DNA from: Paractinoplanes tereljensis | Lineage (GTDB): Bacteria; Actinomycetota; Actinomycetes; Mycobacteriales; Micromonosporaceae | Length of the DNA stretch: 64,000 nt | NCBI RefSeq assembly: GCF_016862435.1 | Contig: NZ_BOMY01000044.1 | Location: forward strand, 103,980-167,979 | Direction: 5' to 3' | In this document: piece after piece, positions 51,932-59,810 of the stretch | How positions within the stretch are numbered: the first letter of the stretch is position 1 | How the letters are laid out: each line of letters starts with the position of its first letter | Notes under the pieces: generated by a model | The model's input: the letters and a program-made list of their open reading frames with translations, nothing else | Told to the model about the DNA's origin: nothing | The model's database searches: none | Position numbers and translations under genes: made by a program

Positions 51932-53866
51932 TCACAGCAGCGTCAGCTGGCGGGGTGGGACGGCGGCGCGCTCGCCCGGATCTTCGCCGACGTCGCGGAT
52001 CTGGACCGGGTCGGGGCGGTGCAGGCCGTGCCGGCGGGCCGCCAGCCGGACCCGGGCGCCGATCTCGGCCTGATAGGTCTTCGGGAGGTAGGAACCGGAG
52101 CCGTAGAGATCGCGATAGCGCGGGGCCAACTCGGGGTGGGTGCGGGTGAGCCACGAGGCGAACCACTCCCGGGCGCCCGGGCGCAGGTGCAGCGGGATCG
52201 GCGTGACGCTGGTGGCACCGGCCGCGGCGATGGCGGCCACCGTCTGTTCGATGGACTCGTCGGTGTCGGTCAGCCCGGGCAGGATCGGTGCCATCAGCAC
52301 GCCGACCGGGAAACCGGCATCGGTGAGCCGTCGCACCACCTCGAGCCGCCGTCGCGGGCTCGGCGTGCCGGACTCGACCGCCCGCCACACCGTCTCTTCG
52401 ACGAACCCGACCGAGACCGCGAGCCCGACCCGGGTCACCTCGGCCGCCTGTTTGAGCAGCTCGAGGTCGCGCAGGATGAGCGTGCCCTTGGTGAGGATCG
52501 AGAACGGGTTGGCGTGGTCGCGCAGGGCGGCCAGGATTTCCGGCATCAGCCGATAGCGGCCCTCGGCGCGCTGGTAGACGTCGACATTGGTGCCCATCGC
52601 GATGGCGGCACCCGACCAGGGCGGCGCGGCCAGCTCCCGGCGGATCAGCTCGCCCGCGTTCACCTTGACAACGATCTTGGTGTCGAAGTCGTGGCCGGCG
52701 TCCAGGTCGAGGTAGGTGTGCGTGTTGCGGGCGAAGCAGTTGTGGCTGACCACGCCGTCGGCGATGAAGTCGCCGGTGCCGGTGGAGATGTCGAACAGCG
52801 GCAGGGTGAGCCCGAGCTCCTCGATGTCGGCCACCGCCAGCTCGCGGTTGCTGCGCACGCCGACCCCGGAGGCGTCGAGCGGCGCGCCGGCCGCGCCGGT
52901 GAGGTGCCGGAAGCGCAGCGCCGCCCACAGGTCGCGGTCGATCTCGACGGTGGCCGAGCCGCCGGGCCGGGTGCGGACCGGGGCCCGGCTGGGCAGGCCG
53001 AGCTGGGTGAGCGAGTCGACCACCCGGCGCAGGAACAGCTGGTCGCCGCTGGTGAAGGTGATCGCGAGCCGGTCGGCGTGGCCGGTGGAGCCGAACGCGC
53101 CGGCCAGGAAGCCCCGGAGCCAGCCGCCGTTGGGCTGCTCGGGCCAGCGCAGCGCCTCGTGCAGCGGGATGTCTTCCAGGTAGGTGTCGGCGCGCACCCA
53201 GGCGTCGCCCTCCCGGGCCGCGCGACCGCCGGCGGCGTCTCCCCGCACCAGGCCGCACAGGAAGCCGGCCTGGTAGTCGGGGGACTCCTTGGGCGGCTCG
53301 GCGAAGTGGCCGACCCCGAACATCAGGTCGCCGACGGCGAGGGCCGGCAGATGCGGCTCGGCCGGGCTGACGTGCCGCCAGCCGCGGTCGGTGAGAAACC
53401 GGTGATCGCCGCTGGCGACCAGCCGGGTGCCGTCGGCCAGGGTGACCCGGAAGGCCGGTTTCCGCGTCTCCCAGTGGTCGAGGACGGTGGTGGGCACGTA
53501 GCGCCGGCAGGCGCCGGCGCCCATCGTGCCCATGATCGCGTCACCGGTGCGCAGCTCGGCGAGGGGGCGGGTGGTGCCGTCGGCCATCAGGATCGGGGTT
53601 TCCCCGGCCAGGCAGTAGGAGCACGAGTGCGAGCAGCCGCGGTAGGGATTGACTGTCCACTCGAAGGGCACCCGCGACTGACCCGGAACCCGGTTGATCA
53701 GGCTCTTCGCCTGGATCTCGTAGAAGGTCATCCCGGCGAAGCCGGGGGTGTCGAAGGTGCGGACGGTGGCGCCGGGCAGCGCCAGCGGCAGGGGTGGAGC
53801 CGCCGGCGCTGCCCTGTCAAGGAGCGAGTCGCCGTCGTGGGGAGCCGACAGGTTGGACCATCGCAT
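51932..53866 (-). CDS. Rv2578c-family radical SAM protein interrupted by an intein
   Basis: A 644-residue precursor. The N-extein (residues 1-84) ends RGCSHSCSY. The intein is residues 85-376. The C-extein begins CFARNTHTYLDLD. After splicing, the radical SAM motif becomes C78-x3-C82-x2-C, so the intein sits at the third cluster cysteine and the enzyme cannot bind its 4Fe-4S cluster until splicing occurs. The remainder has the radical SAM strands (TNVDVYQRAEGRYRLMPEIL, SILTKGTLILRD, GVLMAPILPGLTDT). The family is conserved in actinobacteria; its reaction is unknown. ATG at 53866 was chosen for the common N-terminus MRWSNL. Confidence 0.93.
   Translation of the reverse strand: MRWSNLSAPHDGDSLLDRAAPAAPPLPLALPGATVRTFDTPGFAGMTFYEIQAKSLINRVPGQSRVPFEWTVNPYRGCSHSCSYCLAGETPILMADGTTRPLAELRTGDAIMGTMGAGACRRYVPTTVLDHWETRKPAFRVTLADGTRLVASGDHRFLTDRGWRHVSPAEPHLPALAVGDLMFGVGHFAEPPKESPDYQAGFLCGLVRGDAAGGRAAREGDAWVRADTYLEDIPLHEALRWPEQPNGGWLRGFLAGAFGSTGHADRLAITFTSGDQLFLRRVVDSLTQLGLPSRAPVRTRPGGSATVEIDRDLWAALRFRHLTGAAGAPLDASGVGVRSNRELAVADIEELGLTLPLFDISTGTGDFIADGVVSHNCFARNTHTYLDLDAGHDFDTKIVVKVNAGELIRRELAAPPWSGAAIAMGTNVDVYQRAEGRYRLMPEILAALRDHANPFSILTKGTLILRDLELLKQAAEVTRVGLAVSVGFVEETVWRAVESGTPSPRRRLEVVRRLTDAGFPVGVLMAPILPGLTDTDESIEQTVAAIAAAGATSVTPIPLHLRPGAREWFASWLTRTHPELAPRYRDLYGSGSYLPKTYQAEIGARVRLAARRHGLHRPDPVQIRDVGEDPGERAAVPPRQLTLL
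52739..53614 (-). other. intein in the Rv2578c-family radical SAM protein
   Basis: A 292-residue intein. It begins CLAGETPILMADGTTRPLAE (splicing block A, Cys1), has the block B-like VASGDHRFLTDRGW and ends FIADGVVSHN with the C-terminal His-Asn, followed by extein Cys+1. Between them are two remnants of a LAGLIDADG homing endonuclease: FLCGLVRGDA and FLAGAFGSTG. In the second the expected acidic residues are missing. It probably splices but may no longer cut DNA. Confidence 0.92.
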
Positions 53867-53925
53867 GGCGAGAATTCGAACACATGTTCGATCTCGTTGT
53901 CCACCCGATGCGCGGCGTGTTCTGG

Positions 53926-53964
53926 AAAGAAAAACGGCCCGCGGACCGATGCGGTCCGCGGGCC
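53926..53964 (-). terminator. rho-independent terminator of trxA
   Basis: On the minus strand, GGCCCGCGGACCG pairs over 13 bp with CGGTCCGCGGGCC around a 3-nt loop (53936-53964) and is followed by a T-rich tail TTTTTCTTT (53926-53934). It ends the thioredoxin transcript before the radical SAM gene. Confidence 0.9.
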
Positions 53965-53976
53965 AGAGTTGCCGCG

Positions 53977-54339
53977 TCAGTGACTGTGTGCTGCGAGCTG
54001 CTTGCGCACGTCGTCCATGTCGAGCTTCTCGACCTGCTCGATCAGGTTCTCCAGGGCGGACTCGGGGAGAGCGCCCGGCTGGGAGAAGACGATGACGCCG
54101 TCGCGGACGGCCATGATCGTCGGGATCGAGCGGATGTCGAACTTCGCGGCCAGCTCCTGCTGGGCCTCGGTGTCGACCTTGCCGAAGGTGATTTCCTGGT
54201 GCTTCTCCGAGGACCGCTCGTACGTCGGCGCGAATCGGACACATGGGCCGCACCAGCTGGCCCAGAAGTCGACCAGGACGATGCCGTCCTTGCCGGTGAC
54301 CTCGTCGAAGTTCTCTGCGGTCAGCGCAACCGTCGCCAT
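53977..54339 (-). CDS. trxA: thioredoxin
   Basis: A 120-residue protein with VLVDFWASWCGPCVRFAPTY (redox-active WCGPC), SIPTIMAVRDGVIV (cis-Pro) and the rest of the thioredoxin fold. It reduces protein disulfides with electrons from thioredoxin reductase. ATG at 54339 has GGAGAC upstream and is the natural start; the frame is open for 21 further codons. Confidence 0.95.
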   Translation of the reverse strand: MATVALTAENFDEVTGKDGIVLVDFWASWCGPCVRFAPTYERSSEKHQEITFGKVDTEAQQELAAKFDIRSIPTIMAVRDGVIVFSQPGALPESALENLIEQVEKLDMDDVRKQLAAHSH

Positions 54340-54491
54340 GATGTCTCCGTCCACGGGAAAATTGGCTTGCGTGCGATGAAACCCATCGTCCCCTAGTGCC
54401 ATTCCCGTCCGTGGGCTAGCGACACGTGTCCTGCGGCACGATTTCCGAACGCGGTGTTGACCCTAGACCACGTATCGTAACGATAAGTAGG

Positions 54492-54503
54492 GAGAGCGCT
54501 CTC
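54492..54503. promoter_or_regulatory. LacI-type palindrome GAGAGCGCTCTC
   Basis: A perfect 12-bp palindrome whose core GAGCGCTC is the core of actinomycete LacI/CebR-family operators (for example TGGGAGCGCTCCCA). No sugar-use gene or LacI regulator is adjacent, so the regulated gene is unclear. Confidence 0.5.
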
Positions 54504-54628
54504 AGTTCTCAAACAAGTTGTGACGTCCGTTTTGCCACTAGAAACCGCGACATCGCATCCCGGGCTGGACCCCTACCTTGCTTGCCTGGTCAGACGCGTG
54601 ACCGAAGGTAATAGTAAAGAATCTTAAA

Positions 54629-54644
54629 TGTGATCTGGGTCACA
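54629..54644. promoter_or_regulatory. CRP/FNR-type binding site
   Basis: TGTGATCTGGGTCACA matches TGTGA-N6-TCACA exactly, the classic CRP-family palindrome (as for GlxR/Crp in actinobacteria). It lies 128 bp upstream of the TrmH-like gene and about 290 bp upstream of trxA. Confidence 0.65.
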
Positions 54645-54771
54645 TCCGAAAGTCCTTCACATCGATACGCACGGTAAGGCAGACTCTGGCCCTACAGAGC
54701 GTGGGCGGCGGGTGCCGGGGAGGGCCCCGCCGCTCATTGCGTCCCACCCCAGATCGGTACGGTAACCGGCC

Positions 54772-55401
54772 ATGACTGCGGGTGAGGACGAGATCGAAGT
54801 TGGCGTGGGCCCCTGGGTGGGCGAGTTGCCGACGGACCCGCGATACGACCCCGAGTTGCTTGCCGAGGGTGACCGCCGCAATGTGGTGGATCGCTATCGG
54901 TACTGGCGACGTGAGGCGGTCGTGGCCGATCTCGACGAGCGCCGGCACGGTTTCCACGTCGCGATCGAGAACTGGCAGCACGACTTCAACATCGGCACCG
55001 TGGTGCGCAACGCCAACGCGTTCCTCGCCGCCGAGGTGCACATCGTCGGCCTGCGCAAGTGGAACCGGCGCGGCGCCATGGTCACCGATCGCTACCAGCA
55101 CGTGCGGCACCACCCGACGATCGAGGAGTTCGTGGCCTGGGCGGCCGGCGAGGGCCTGCCGGTGATCGGGATCGACAACCTGCCCGGCTCGCGGCCGATG
55201 GAGACCACCACGCTGCCCCGCCGCTGCGTGCTGCTGTTCGGCCAGGAGGGCCCCGGGCTCTCGGGGCCGGCCCGGGCCGCCTGCGGCGAGCTCTTCTCGA
55301 TCGCGCAGTACGGCTCGACCCGCTCGATCAACGCGGGTGTGGCCAGTGGGATCGCCATGCACGCCTGGGTCCGGGCACACGGGGGACCCCCGCCCGAGTG
55401 A
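54772..55401 (+). CDS. TrmH/SpoU-family RNA 2'-O-methyltransferase
   Basis: A 209-residue SPOUT-fold methyltransferase. HDFNIGTVVRNANAFLAAEV (motif 1 with the conserved Asn and Arg), LLFGQEGPGLSGPARAACGE (motif 2) and AQYGSTRSINAGVASGIAMH (motif 3, part of the trefoil-knot SAM site) are all present. The target RNA position is not predictable. It starts a rightward gene run. Confidence 0.92.
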   Translation: MTAGEDEIEVGVGPWVGELPTDPRYDPELLAEGDRRNVVDRYRYWRREAVVADLDERRHGFHVAIENWQHDFNIGTVVRNANAFLAAEVHIVGLRKWNRRGAMVTDRYQHVRHHPTIEEFVAWAAGEGLPVIGIDNLPGSRPMETTTLPRRCVLLFGQEGPGLSGPARAACGELFSIAQYGSTRSINAGVASGIAMHAWVRAHGGPPPE

Positions 55402-55410
55402 ATCCGCCGG

Positions 55411-56139
55411 ATGCATCCGGGTTCTGCCGATTCGCTTGACGAGGGGCGCGCCGGACCGCACGGTAAGTGGGTGGGTGTCACGGTGAGTTGCCCCAGGTGC
55501 GGTGCGCAGGTCCGGAAGCCGGACCTGATGCACAGTGACTGGCGTTGCGACAACTGCGGCGATGTCCCGCCGTTCCACGTAGCCGAGCACATCAGCACCG
55601 AGATCGTGGACAGCATGCTGGGCCGCCCCGCACCCGACCGGGTGCCGTTCTGGTGCCCGTGGCCGCTCCCGTCCGGGTGGATGGTGACCGGCGTCGGCTG
55701 GGCCGGTGACGACCGCCGTGGCGTGCGCGCCAGCGCGGTCTCCTGCAGCGGCCCCGAGCCGTTCGAAGGCGGGCCGGCCGATGTGGTCCTGATCGCCGAA
55801 CATCCGGGCGTGGGCCTGGGAACCAGGTTCGCCGGCATCCCCGGCATCGACCCGGGATATCTGATCGCCGAGGCGTTGGCCGACCCCAGTGGACACCATG
55901 GTCCACACGCCAAGATCAAGGCGGCTGGGCACCCCACTCCACTGTGGTGCGTCAAGTCCCCAGAAGATCGAAGCGCCTACGTGAGTGAGGCCAAAGGAAT
56001 GTGGCTCTATGCGGTAGCGTGGCCGGCAAGCGCGGGTTACTTCCTCGCGGAGCATGTCGTTCTGCACGACCTCTGCGATGGGGTGCCGCCCGAGCTCGTG
56101 TACGGAGCGCCGTCGCCGTACCTGCATGGAAGGGCCTAA
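55411..56139 (+). CDS. zinc-ribbon protein (DUF6758-like)
   Basis: A 242-residue protein with an N-terminal zinc ribbon (VSCPRCGAQVRKP and DWRCDNCGDVPPFH, two CxxC pairs). The body contains PFWCPWPLPSGWMVTGVGWA and ADVVLIAEHPGVGLGTRFAG. It is conserved in actinobacteria without a known role. ATG at 55411 or GTG at 55483 (directly before the ribbon) is possible. Confidence 0.75.
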   Translation: MHPGSADSLDEGRAGPHGKWVGVTVSCPRCGAQVRKPDLMHSDWRCDNCGDVPPFHVAEHISTEIVDSMLGRPAPDRVPFWCPWPLPSGWMVTGVGWAGDDRRGVRASAVSCSGPEPFEGGPADVVLIAEHPGVGLGTRFAGIPGIDPGYLIAEALADPSGHHGPHAKIKAAGHPTPLWCVKSPEDRSAYVSEAKGMWLYAVAWPASAGYFLAEHVVLHDLCDGVPPELVYGAPSPYLHGRA

Positions 56140-56268
56140 AAACGGGCTTTGACCTGCGGGTTCGGTATCGGCTTTTCGGTCACATTGTTCACACCGAGCG
56201 ACGAAGCTGATACCGTCAGTACTGCCGCGGCGCTGACCGTCACCCGCACCTACAGGAGAAGGCCCGCC

Positions 56269-56427
56269 ATGATCAAGAAGGTTCTAACCTGGCTTGGTAT
56301 CGCGTTCTTGATCTTTTTCATTGCCTTCAATCCGAACTCGGCAGCGGACGTCTTCTCCTCCCTCGGAGGGACGATCGCCGATATTGCCCGGGGCTTCGGC
56401 CAGTTCTTCACCAACCTCGTCGCTTAG
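56269..56427 (+). CDS. small membrane protein
   Basis: A 52-residue protein: KKVLTWLGIAFLIFFIAFNP is a membrane helix, followed by an amphipathic tail (DIARGFGQFFTNLVA). AGGAGAAGG is about 6 bp before the ATG. Proteins of this kind are common in actinomycetes; the function is unknown. The PH-domain gene follows after 9 bp. Confidence 0.75.
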   Translation: MIKKVLTWLGIAFLIFFIAFNPNSAADVFSSLGGTIADIARGFGQFFTNLVA

Positions 56428-56436
56428 CATCGCTAC

Positions 56437-57285
56437 ATGGGTGGTCCTGCTGAGCCGAACGAGCCTCGAGGCGAGGGTGCTGGGCGCCCTCGAGACGAGG
56501 ACGACGAGAACTTCGGATACACAGACTCGGCGTATGTAGATCCCGAGTACGACCGACGAAGGCGTCCCTATTCGGACGGTCCGGGCTTCTCGCCCGACGC
56601 CGGTTACTCCCCTGACGCCGGCTATTCGCCGGACGCCGGCTACGGCGACGCGGGGGAGTACGAACCGCCCGTCATCACCGAGGAGGATCTAGCCGGCCTC
56701 GGTCCCGAGGGCGGTGGCGGCCCACGCCGGGTGCTGCCGCTCGAGGACGAGCCGACCACTCTGGTCGCTCGCTACCTCTTCCCCACCGAGCGCTACCGCG
56801 GTGAGTGGAAGCGGCACTGGATCCATCTCTCCACCCCGCTCGGCATCGGTGCCGGCGCGACCCTCCTGTTGGGCTACCTGGCCGGCTTCCTGACCCGGCA
56901 GAACGTCGACGGCCTGGTCACCGTGGCCGTCCTCATCTGGCTCGGCGTGATCGGCTGGGTGGCGTGGAAGGTCTTCGACTGGTACTTCGATCGCTTCATC
57001 CTGACCAACAAACGGGTGATGGTGGTCAACGGCATCATCACCCGGCGGGTGGCCATGATGCCGCTCCTTCGGGTGACCGACATGAAATATGAGCAGTCCG
57101 CGCTCGGCCGGATGCTCAGTTACGGCACGTTCGTGCTCGAGTCGGCCGGCCAGGACCAGGCGCTCCGCGAGGTCAAGCACCTGCCCAACCCCAACGAGCT
57201 CTACCTGAGAGTCGTCGAGGAGATGTACGAACCGCAGGCCGTGGAGGCCCGCCTCGGCAAGGACGGCGACGGCGACGACGCCTGA
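56437..57285 (+). CDS. membrane protein with bacterial PH-like (bPH2) domain
   Basis: A 282-residue protein. The acidic disordered N-terminus contains a tandem SPDAGY x3 repeat (18-bp DNA units, 56590-56645). Then come two membrane helices (IGAGATLLLGYLAGFLT; VAVLIWLGVIGWVAWKVF) and a bPH2 domain from RFILTNKRVMVVNGIITRRV to GTFVLESAGQDQALREV. The function is unknown; the domain is often found in membrane-stress or envelope proteins. Confidence 0.82.
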   Translation: MGGPAEPNEPRGEGAGRPRDEDDENFGYTDSAYVDPEYDRRRRPYSDGPGFSPDAGYSPDAGYSPDAGYGDAGEYEPPVITEEDLAGLGPEGGGGPRRVLPLEDEPTTLVARYLFPTERYRGEWKRHWIHLSTPLGIGAGATLLLGYLAGFLTRQNVDGLVTVAVLIWLGVIGWVAWKVFDWYFDRFILTNKRVMVVNGIITRRVAMMPLLRVTDMKYEQSALGRMLSYGTFVLESAGQDQALREVKHLPNPNELYLRVVEEMYEPQAVEARLGKDGDGDDA

Positions 57286-57356
57286 TCTGAGCCCTGTGAC
57301 GAAGGGATCTCCGCTCCGCCCGGTCGCGCCTTGTGCGCGGCCGGTAGCGTTTTCGA

Positions 57357-58211
57357 GTGACCAGAATCGACCTGCACTGCCATTCGACCGCCAGCGACGG
57401 CACTCTCACCCCCGCGCAACTGGTCACCGCGGGAGCCGCCGCCGGTCTCGACGTCATGGCGATCACCGACCACGACACCACCGGCGGCTGGGCCGAGGCG
57501 GCCGCGGCGCGACCCGAGGGGCTGACCCTGGTGCGCGGGGCCGAGCTGTCCTGCCGCTGGTTCGGCGGCGAGGACTATCCGATCGCCCTGCACCTGCTCG
57601 CCTATCTCTTCGACCCGGCTGAGCCACGGTTGTCGGCCGACCTCGCCACCCTGCGCAACGACCGCGAGCAGCGGGCCGAGCAGATCGTGTCGAAACTGCG
57701 CGCCGACGGGGTGCCGATCACCTGGGAAGAGGTCCACGGCTACGCGGCCGGCGGTTCGGTCGGGCGGCCGCACATCGCCCAGGCTCTGATCCGGGCCGGC
57801 CTGGTCGGGACCACCAACGAGGCCTTCGCCTCCCGCTGGCTGGGCGCGCGATACTTCGTACCCAAGTCTGATCTTGATGTTTTTGAGGGTGTGCGTGCGG
57901 TCCGGGAGGCCGGTGGAGTGGCGGTCTTCGCGCATCCGCGGGCGACCGTGCGCGGGCGGGTGGTGCCCGATCAGCTGGTGGCCGATCTCGCCGACGCCGG
58001 CCTCTTCGGACTGGAGGCCGACCACGAGGACCATTCGCCCGAGGAACGGGCGCACGTCCGGGCTCTGGCCGAGGACCTCGGCCTGGTGGTCACCGGATCA
58101 TCCGATTTTCACGGTACGCACAAGACGGTCAAGCTGGGTGCCTTCACGACCGCCCCCGAGGCGTACGAGAAGATCGCGTCGGCCGCGACCGGAGTGCCGG
58201 TCCTGGGGTGA
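57357..58211 (+). CDS. PHP-domain phosphoesterase
   Basis: A 284-residue protein: IDLHCHSTASDGTLTPAQLV (metal His-x-His), AITDHDTTGGWAEA (third metal site), RGAELSCRW (Glu site), then FAHPRATVRGRVVPDQLV and VTGSSDFHGTHK. These are the metal motifs of the PHP family (RNase AM/3',5'-nucleoside bisphosphate phosphatase group). GTG start. Confidence 0.9.
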   Translation: MTRIDLHCHSTASDGTLTPAQLVTAGAAAGLDVMAITDHDTTGGWAEAAAARPEGLTLVRGAELSCRWFGGEDYPIALHLLAYLFDPAEPRLSADLATLRNDREQRAEQIVSKLRADGVPITWEEVHGYAAGGSVGRPHIAQALIRAGLVGTTNEAFASRWLGARYFVPKSDLDVFEGVRAVREAGGVAVFAHPRATVRGRVVPDQLVADLADAGLFGLEADHEDHSPEERAHVRALAEDLGLVVTGSSDFHGTHKTVKLGAFTTAPEAYEKIASAATGVPVLG

Positions 58212-58263
58212 CCCTCGACGCACCGGCCTGCGCGAGGGGACCCCGCACCCCTACCTTGTGCGG

Positions 58264-58887
58264 GTGAATCTCAAGTTTCTCGGCGAGGTCTACGTGACCC
58301 TCCTGGTCATCGTCGACCCGCCCGGCATGGTCCCGGTGTTCCTGGCCCTGACCGGGACGATGCCACCCCGGCAGCGGATGAAGGCCGGCACCCAGGCCGT
58401 GTTGCTCGCCCTCGGGGTGATCGTCGGGTTCGCGGTGGCCGGCCAGACGCTGCTCGACTACCTGCACGTCCAGCTGCCGGCGCTGCAGGGCGCCGGTGGT
58501 CTGCTGCTCGTCCTGGTCGCGCTGCAGCTGCTCACCGGCAAGGCCGACGAGACCGAACAGCAGGGCGGCACCACCAACGTGGCGCTGGTGCCGATCGGCA
58601 CGCCGCTGCTCGCCGGTCCCGGCGCGATCGTGGCCACCATGCTGTTCGTACGCCGGGCCGACGGCCTCGCCGAGTACGCCGTGATCGGCCTCGGCATCCT
58701 GCTGGTGATGCTCACCGTGTGGCTGGTCCTGCGCTTCTCCGGCGGGATCGTCAAGCTGCTGCGGCCGGCCGGTATCGAGGTGCTGACCCGGATCGCCGGC
58801 CTCCTGCTGGCCGCCATCGCCGTGCAGCTGATCGCCGACGCGGTGGACGCTTTCGTGGAGCTCTACACCGCGGCGTACAGCGGCTGA
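58264..58887 (+). CDS. MarC-family membrane protein
   Basis: A 207-residue protein with six hydrophobic helices. VIVDPPGMVPVFLALTG in the first loop and VPIGTPLLAGPGAIVATMLF in the middle are the two conserved MarC repeats. No transport activity is established for the family. GTG at 58258 is an alternative start. Confidence 0.9.
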   Translation: MNLKFLGEVYVTLLVIVDPPGMVPVFLALTGTMPPRQRMKAGTQAVLLALGVIVGFAVAGQTLLDYLHVQLPALQGAGGLLLVLVALQLLTGKADETEQQGGTTNVALVPIGTPLLAGPGAIVATMLFVRRADGLAEYAVIGLGILLVMLTVWLVLRFSGGIVKLLRPAGIEVLTRIAGLLLAAIAVQLIADAVDAFVELYTAAYSG

Positions 58888-58921
58888 GATTCTTGTCGGA
58901 GGGTGCTGGCAGGATTACCGG

Positions 58922-59800
58922 GTGGCCTCCACCCGATCCCGCAACGCGGTGCCCGAACAGCTCGGCTTCGACGGCATGCCCGAGCGGCTGTTCGTCTGCA
59001 CACCGAGCAAGCTGGGCGCCTACGCCGACTGCCCCCGCCGGTATCGATATTCCTACGTCGACCGCCCTACCCCGCCCAAGGGCCCGCCCTGGGCGCACAA
59101 CTCGATGGGCGCGAGCGTCCACACGGCGCTGAAGAATTGGTATGCGTTGCCGCTCGACCGACGGGCCCCCGGCGCGCTGCCGACCCTGCTCAAGTCGACC
59201 TGGGTGCGCGAGGGTTACCGCGACGTCGACCAGGAGCGGGCCGTCTACGAGGCCGCGTTGCGCTGGCTGGAGACCTACGTGGCGACCCTCGACCCGCAGG
59301 ACGAGCCGCTCGGCGTCGAGCGGGTGGTGGCCACCAAGACGGCGGTGCTGGCCTTCAACGGCCGCGCCGACCGGATCGACTCCCGCGCCGGCGCCGACGG
59401 CGCCGAGGCGGTCATCGTCGACTACAAGACCGGCCGCTCGGGCCTGGACGCCGACGACGCCCGCGGATCACAGGCCCTCGCCCTGTACGCCTACGCGGCA
59501 CAGCGTGTCTTCCGCCGTCCCTGCCACCGGGTCGAACTGCACCACCTGCCGACCGGCACGGTGGCGGTCCACGAGCACACCGAGGAGTCGCTGGCCCGTC
59601 AGGTCAGCCGGGCCGAGAACACCGCGCGCGACATCATGGCGGCCGAGAAGGCGGTGGCGGCCGGGTCCGACCCCGACGTCGAGTTCCCCACCAACCCGGG
59701 CGCACTGTGCAGCTGGTGCGACTTCCGCCGCAGCTGCCCGGCCGGCCTCGAGGCGGTCGAGAAGAGCCCGTGGACGGCGGTCGAACACCTGAGCACCTGA
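58922..59800 (+). CDS. RecB-family (PD-(D/E)XK) nuclease with an iron-sulfur cluster
   Basis: A 292-residue protein. TPSKLGAYADCPRRYRYSYV has a conserved Cys near the N-terminus. The nuclease core has LAFNGRADRIDSRA and VIVDYKTGRSG (active-site D and D-Y-K), followed by QALALYAYAAQRVF. The C-terminal CSWCDFRRSCPAG gives three more Cys for a Cas4/AddB-like 4Fe-4S cluster. It belongs to the RecB-type exonuclease family found across actinobacteria, but I see no CRISPR or recombination genes here. Confidence 0.88.
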   Translation: MASTRSRNAVPEQLGFDGMPERLFVCTPSKLGAYADCPRRYRYSYVDRPTPPKGPPWAHNSMGASVHTALKNWYALPLDRRAPGALPTLLKSTWVREGYRDVDQERAVYEAALRWLETYVATLDPQDEPLGVERVVATKTAVLAFNGRADRIDSRAGADGAEAVIVDYKTGRSGLDADDARGSQALALYAYAAQRVFRRPCHRVELHHLPTGTVAVHEHTEESLARQVSRAENTARDIMAAEKAVAAGSDPDVEFPTNPGALCSWCDFRRSCPAGLEAVEKSPWTAVEHLST

Positions 59801-59810
59801 GCCGTAGGGA

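Larger units (their letters stand above)
54340..54771. other. 432-bp divergent gap between trxA and the TrmH gene
   Basis: This gap is AT-richer than its surroundings. It contains a 12-bp palindrome (54492-54503) and a CRP-type site (54629-54644), listed separately. An open frame of about 60 codons on the plus strand (54426-54611) has no ribosome site or typical codon use and is not annotated as a gene. Confidence 0.6.

Noticed and set aside
50993..53983. 996-codon plus-strand open frame opposite the DUF4190, CoA-binding and radical SAM genes
   Set aside because: It crosses several clear genes on the other strand and encodes no known domain.
54426..54611. Possible 61-codon gene in the trxA-TrmH gap
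   Set aside because: No ribosome site; it overlaps the LacI-type palindrome and has low third-position GC.
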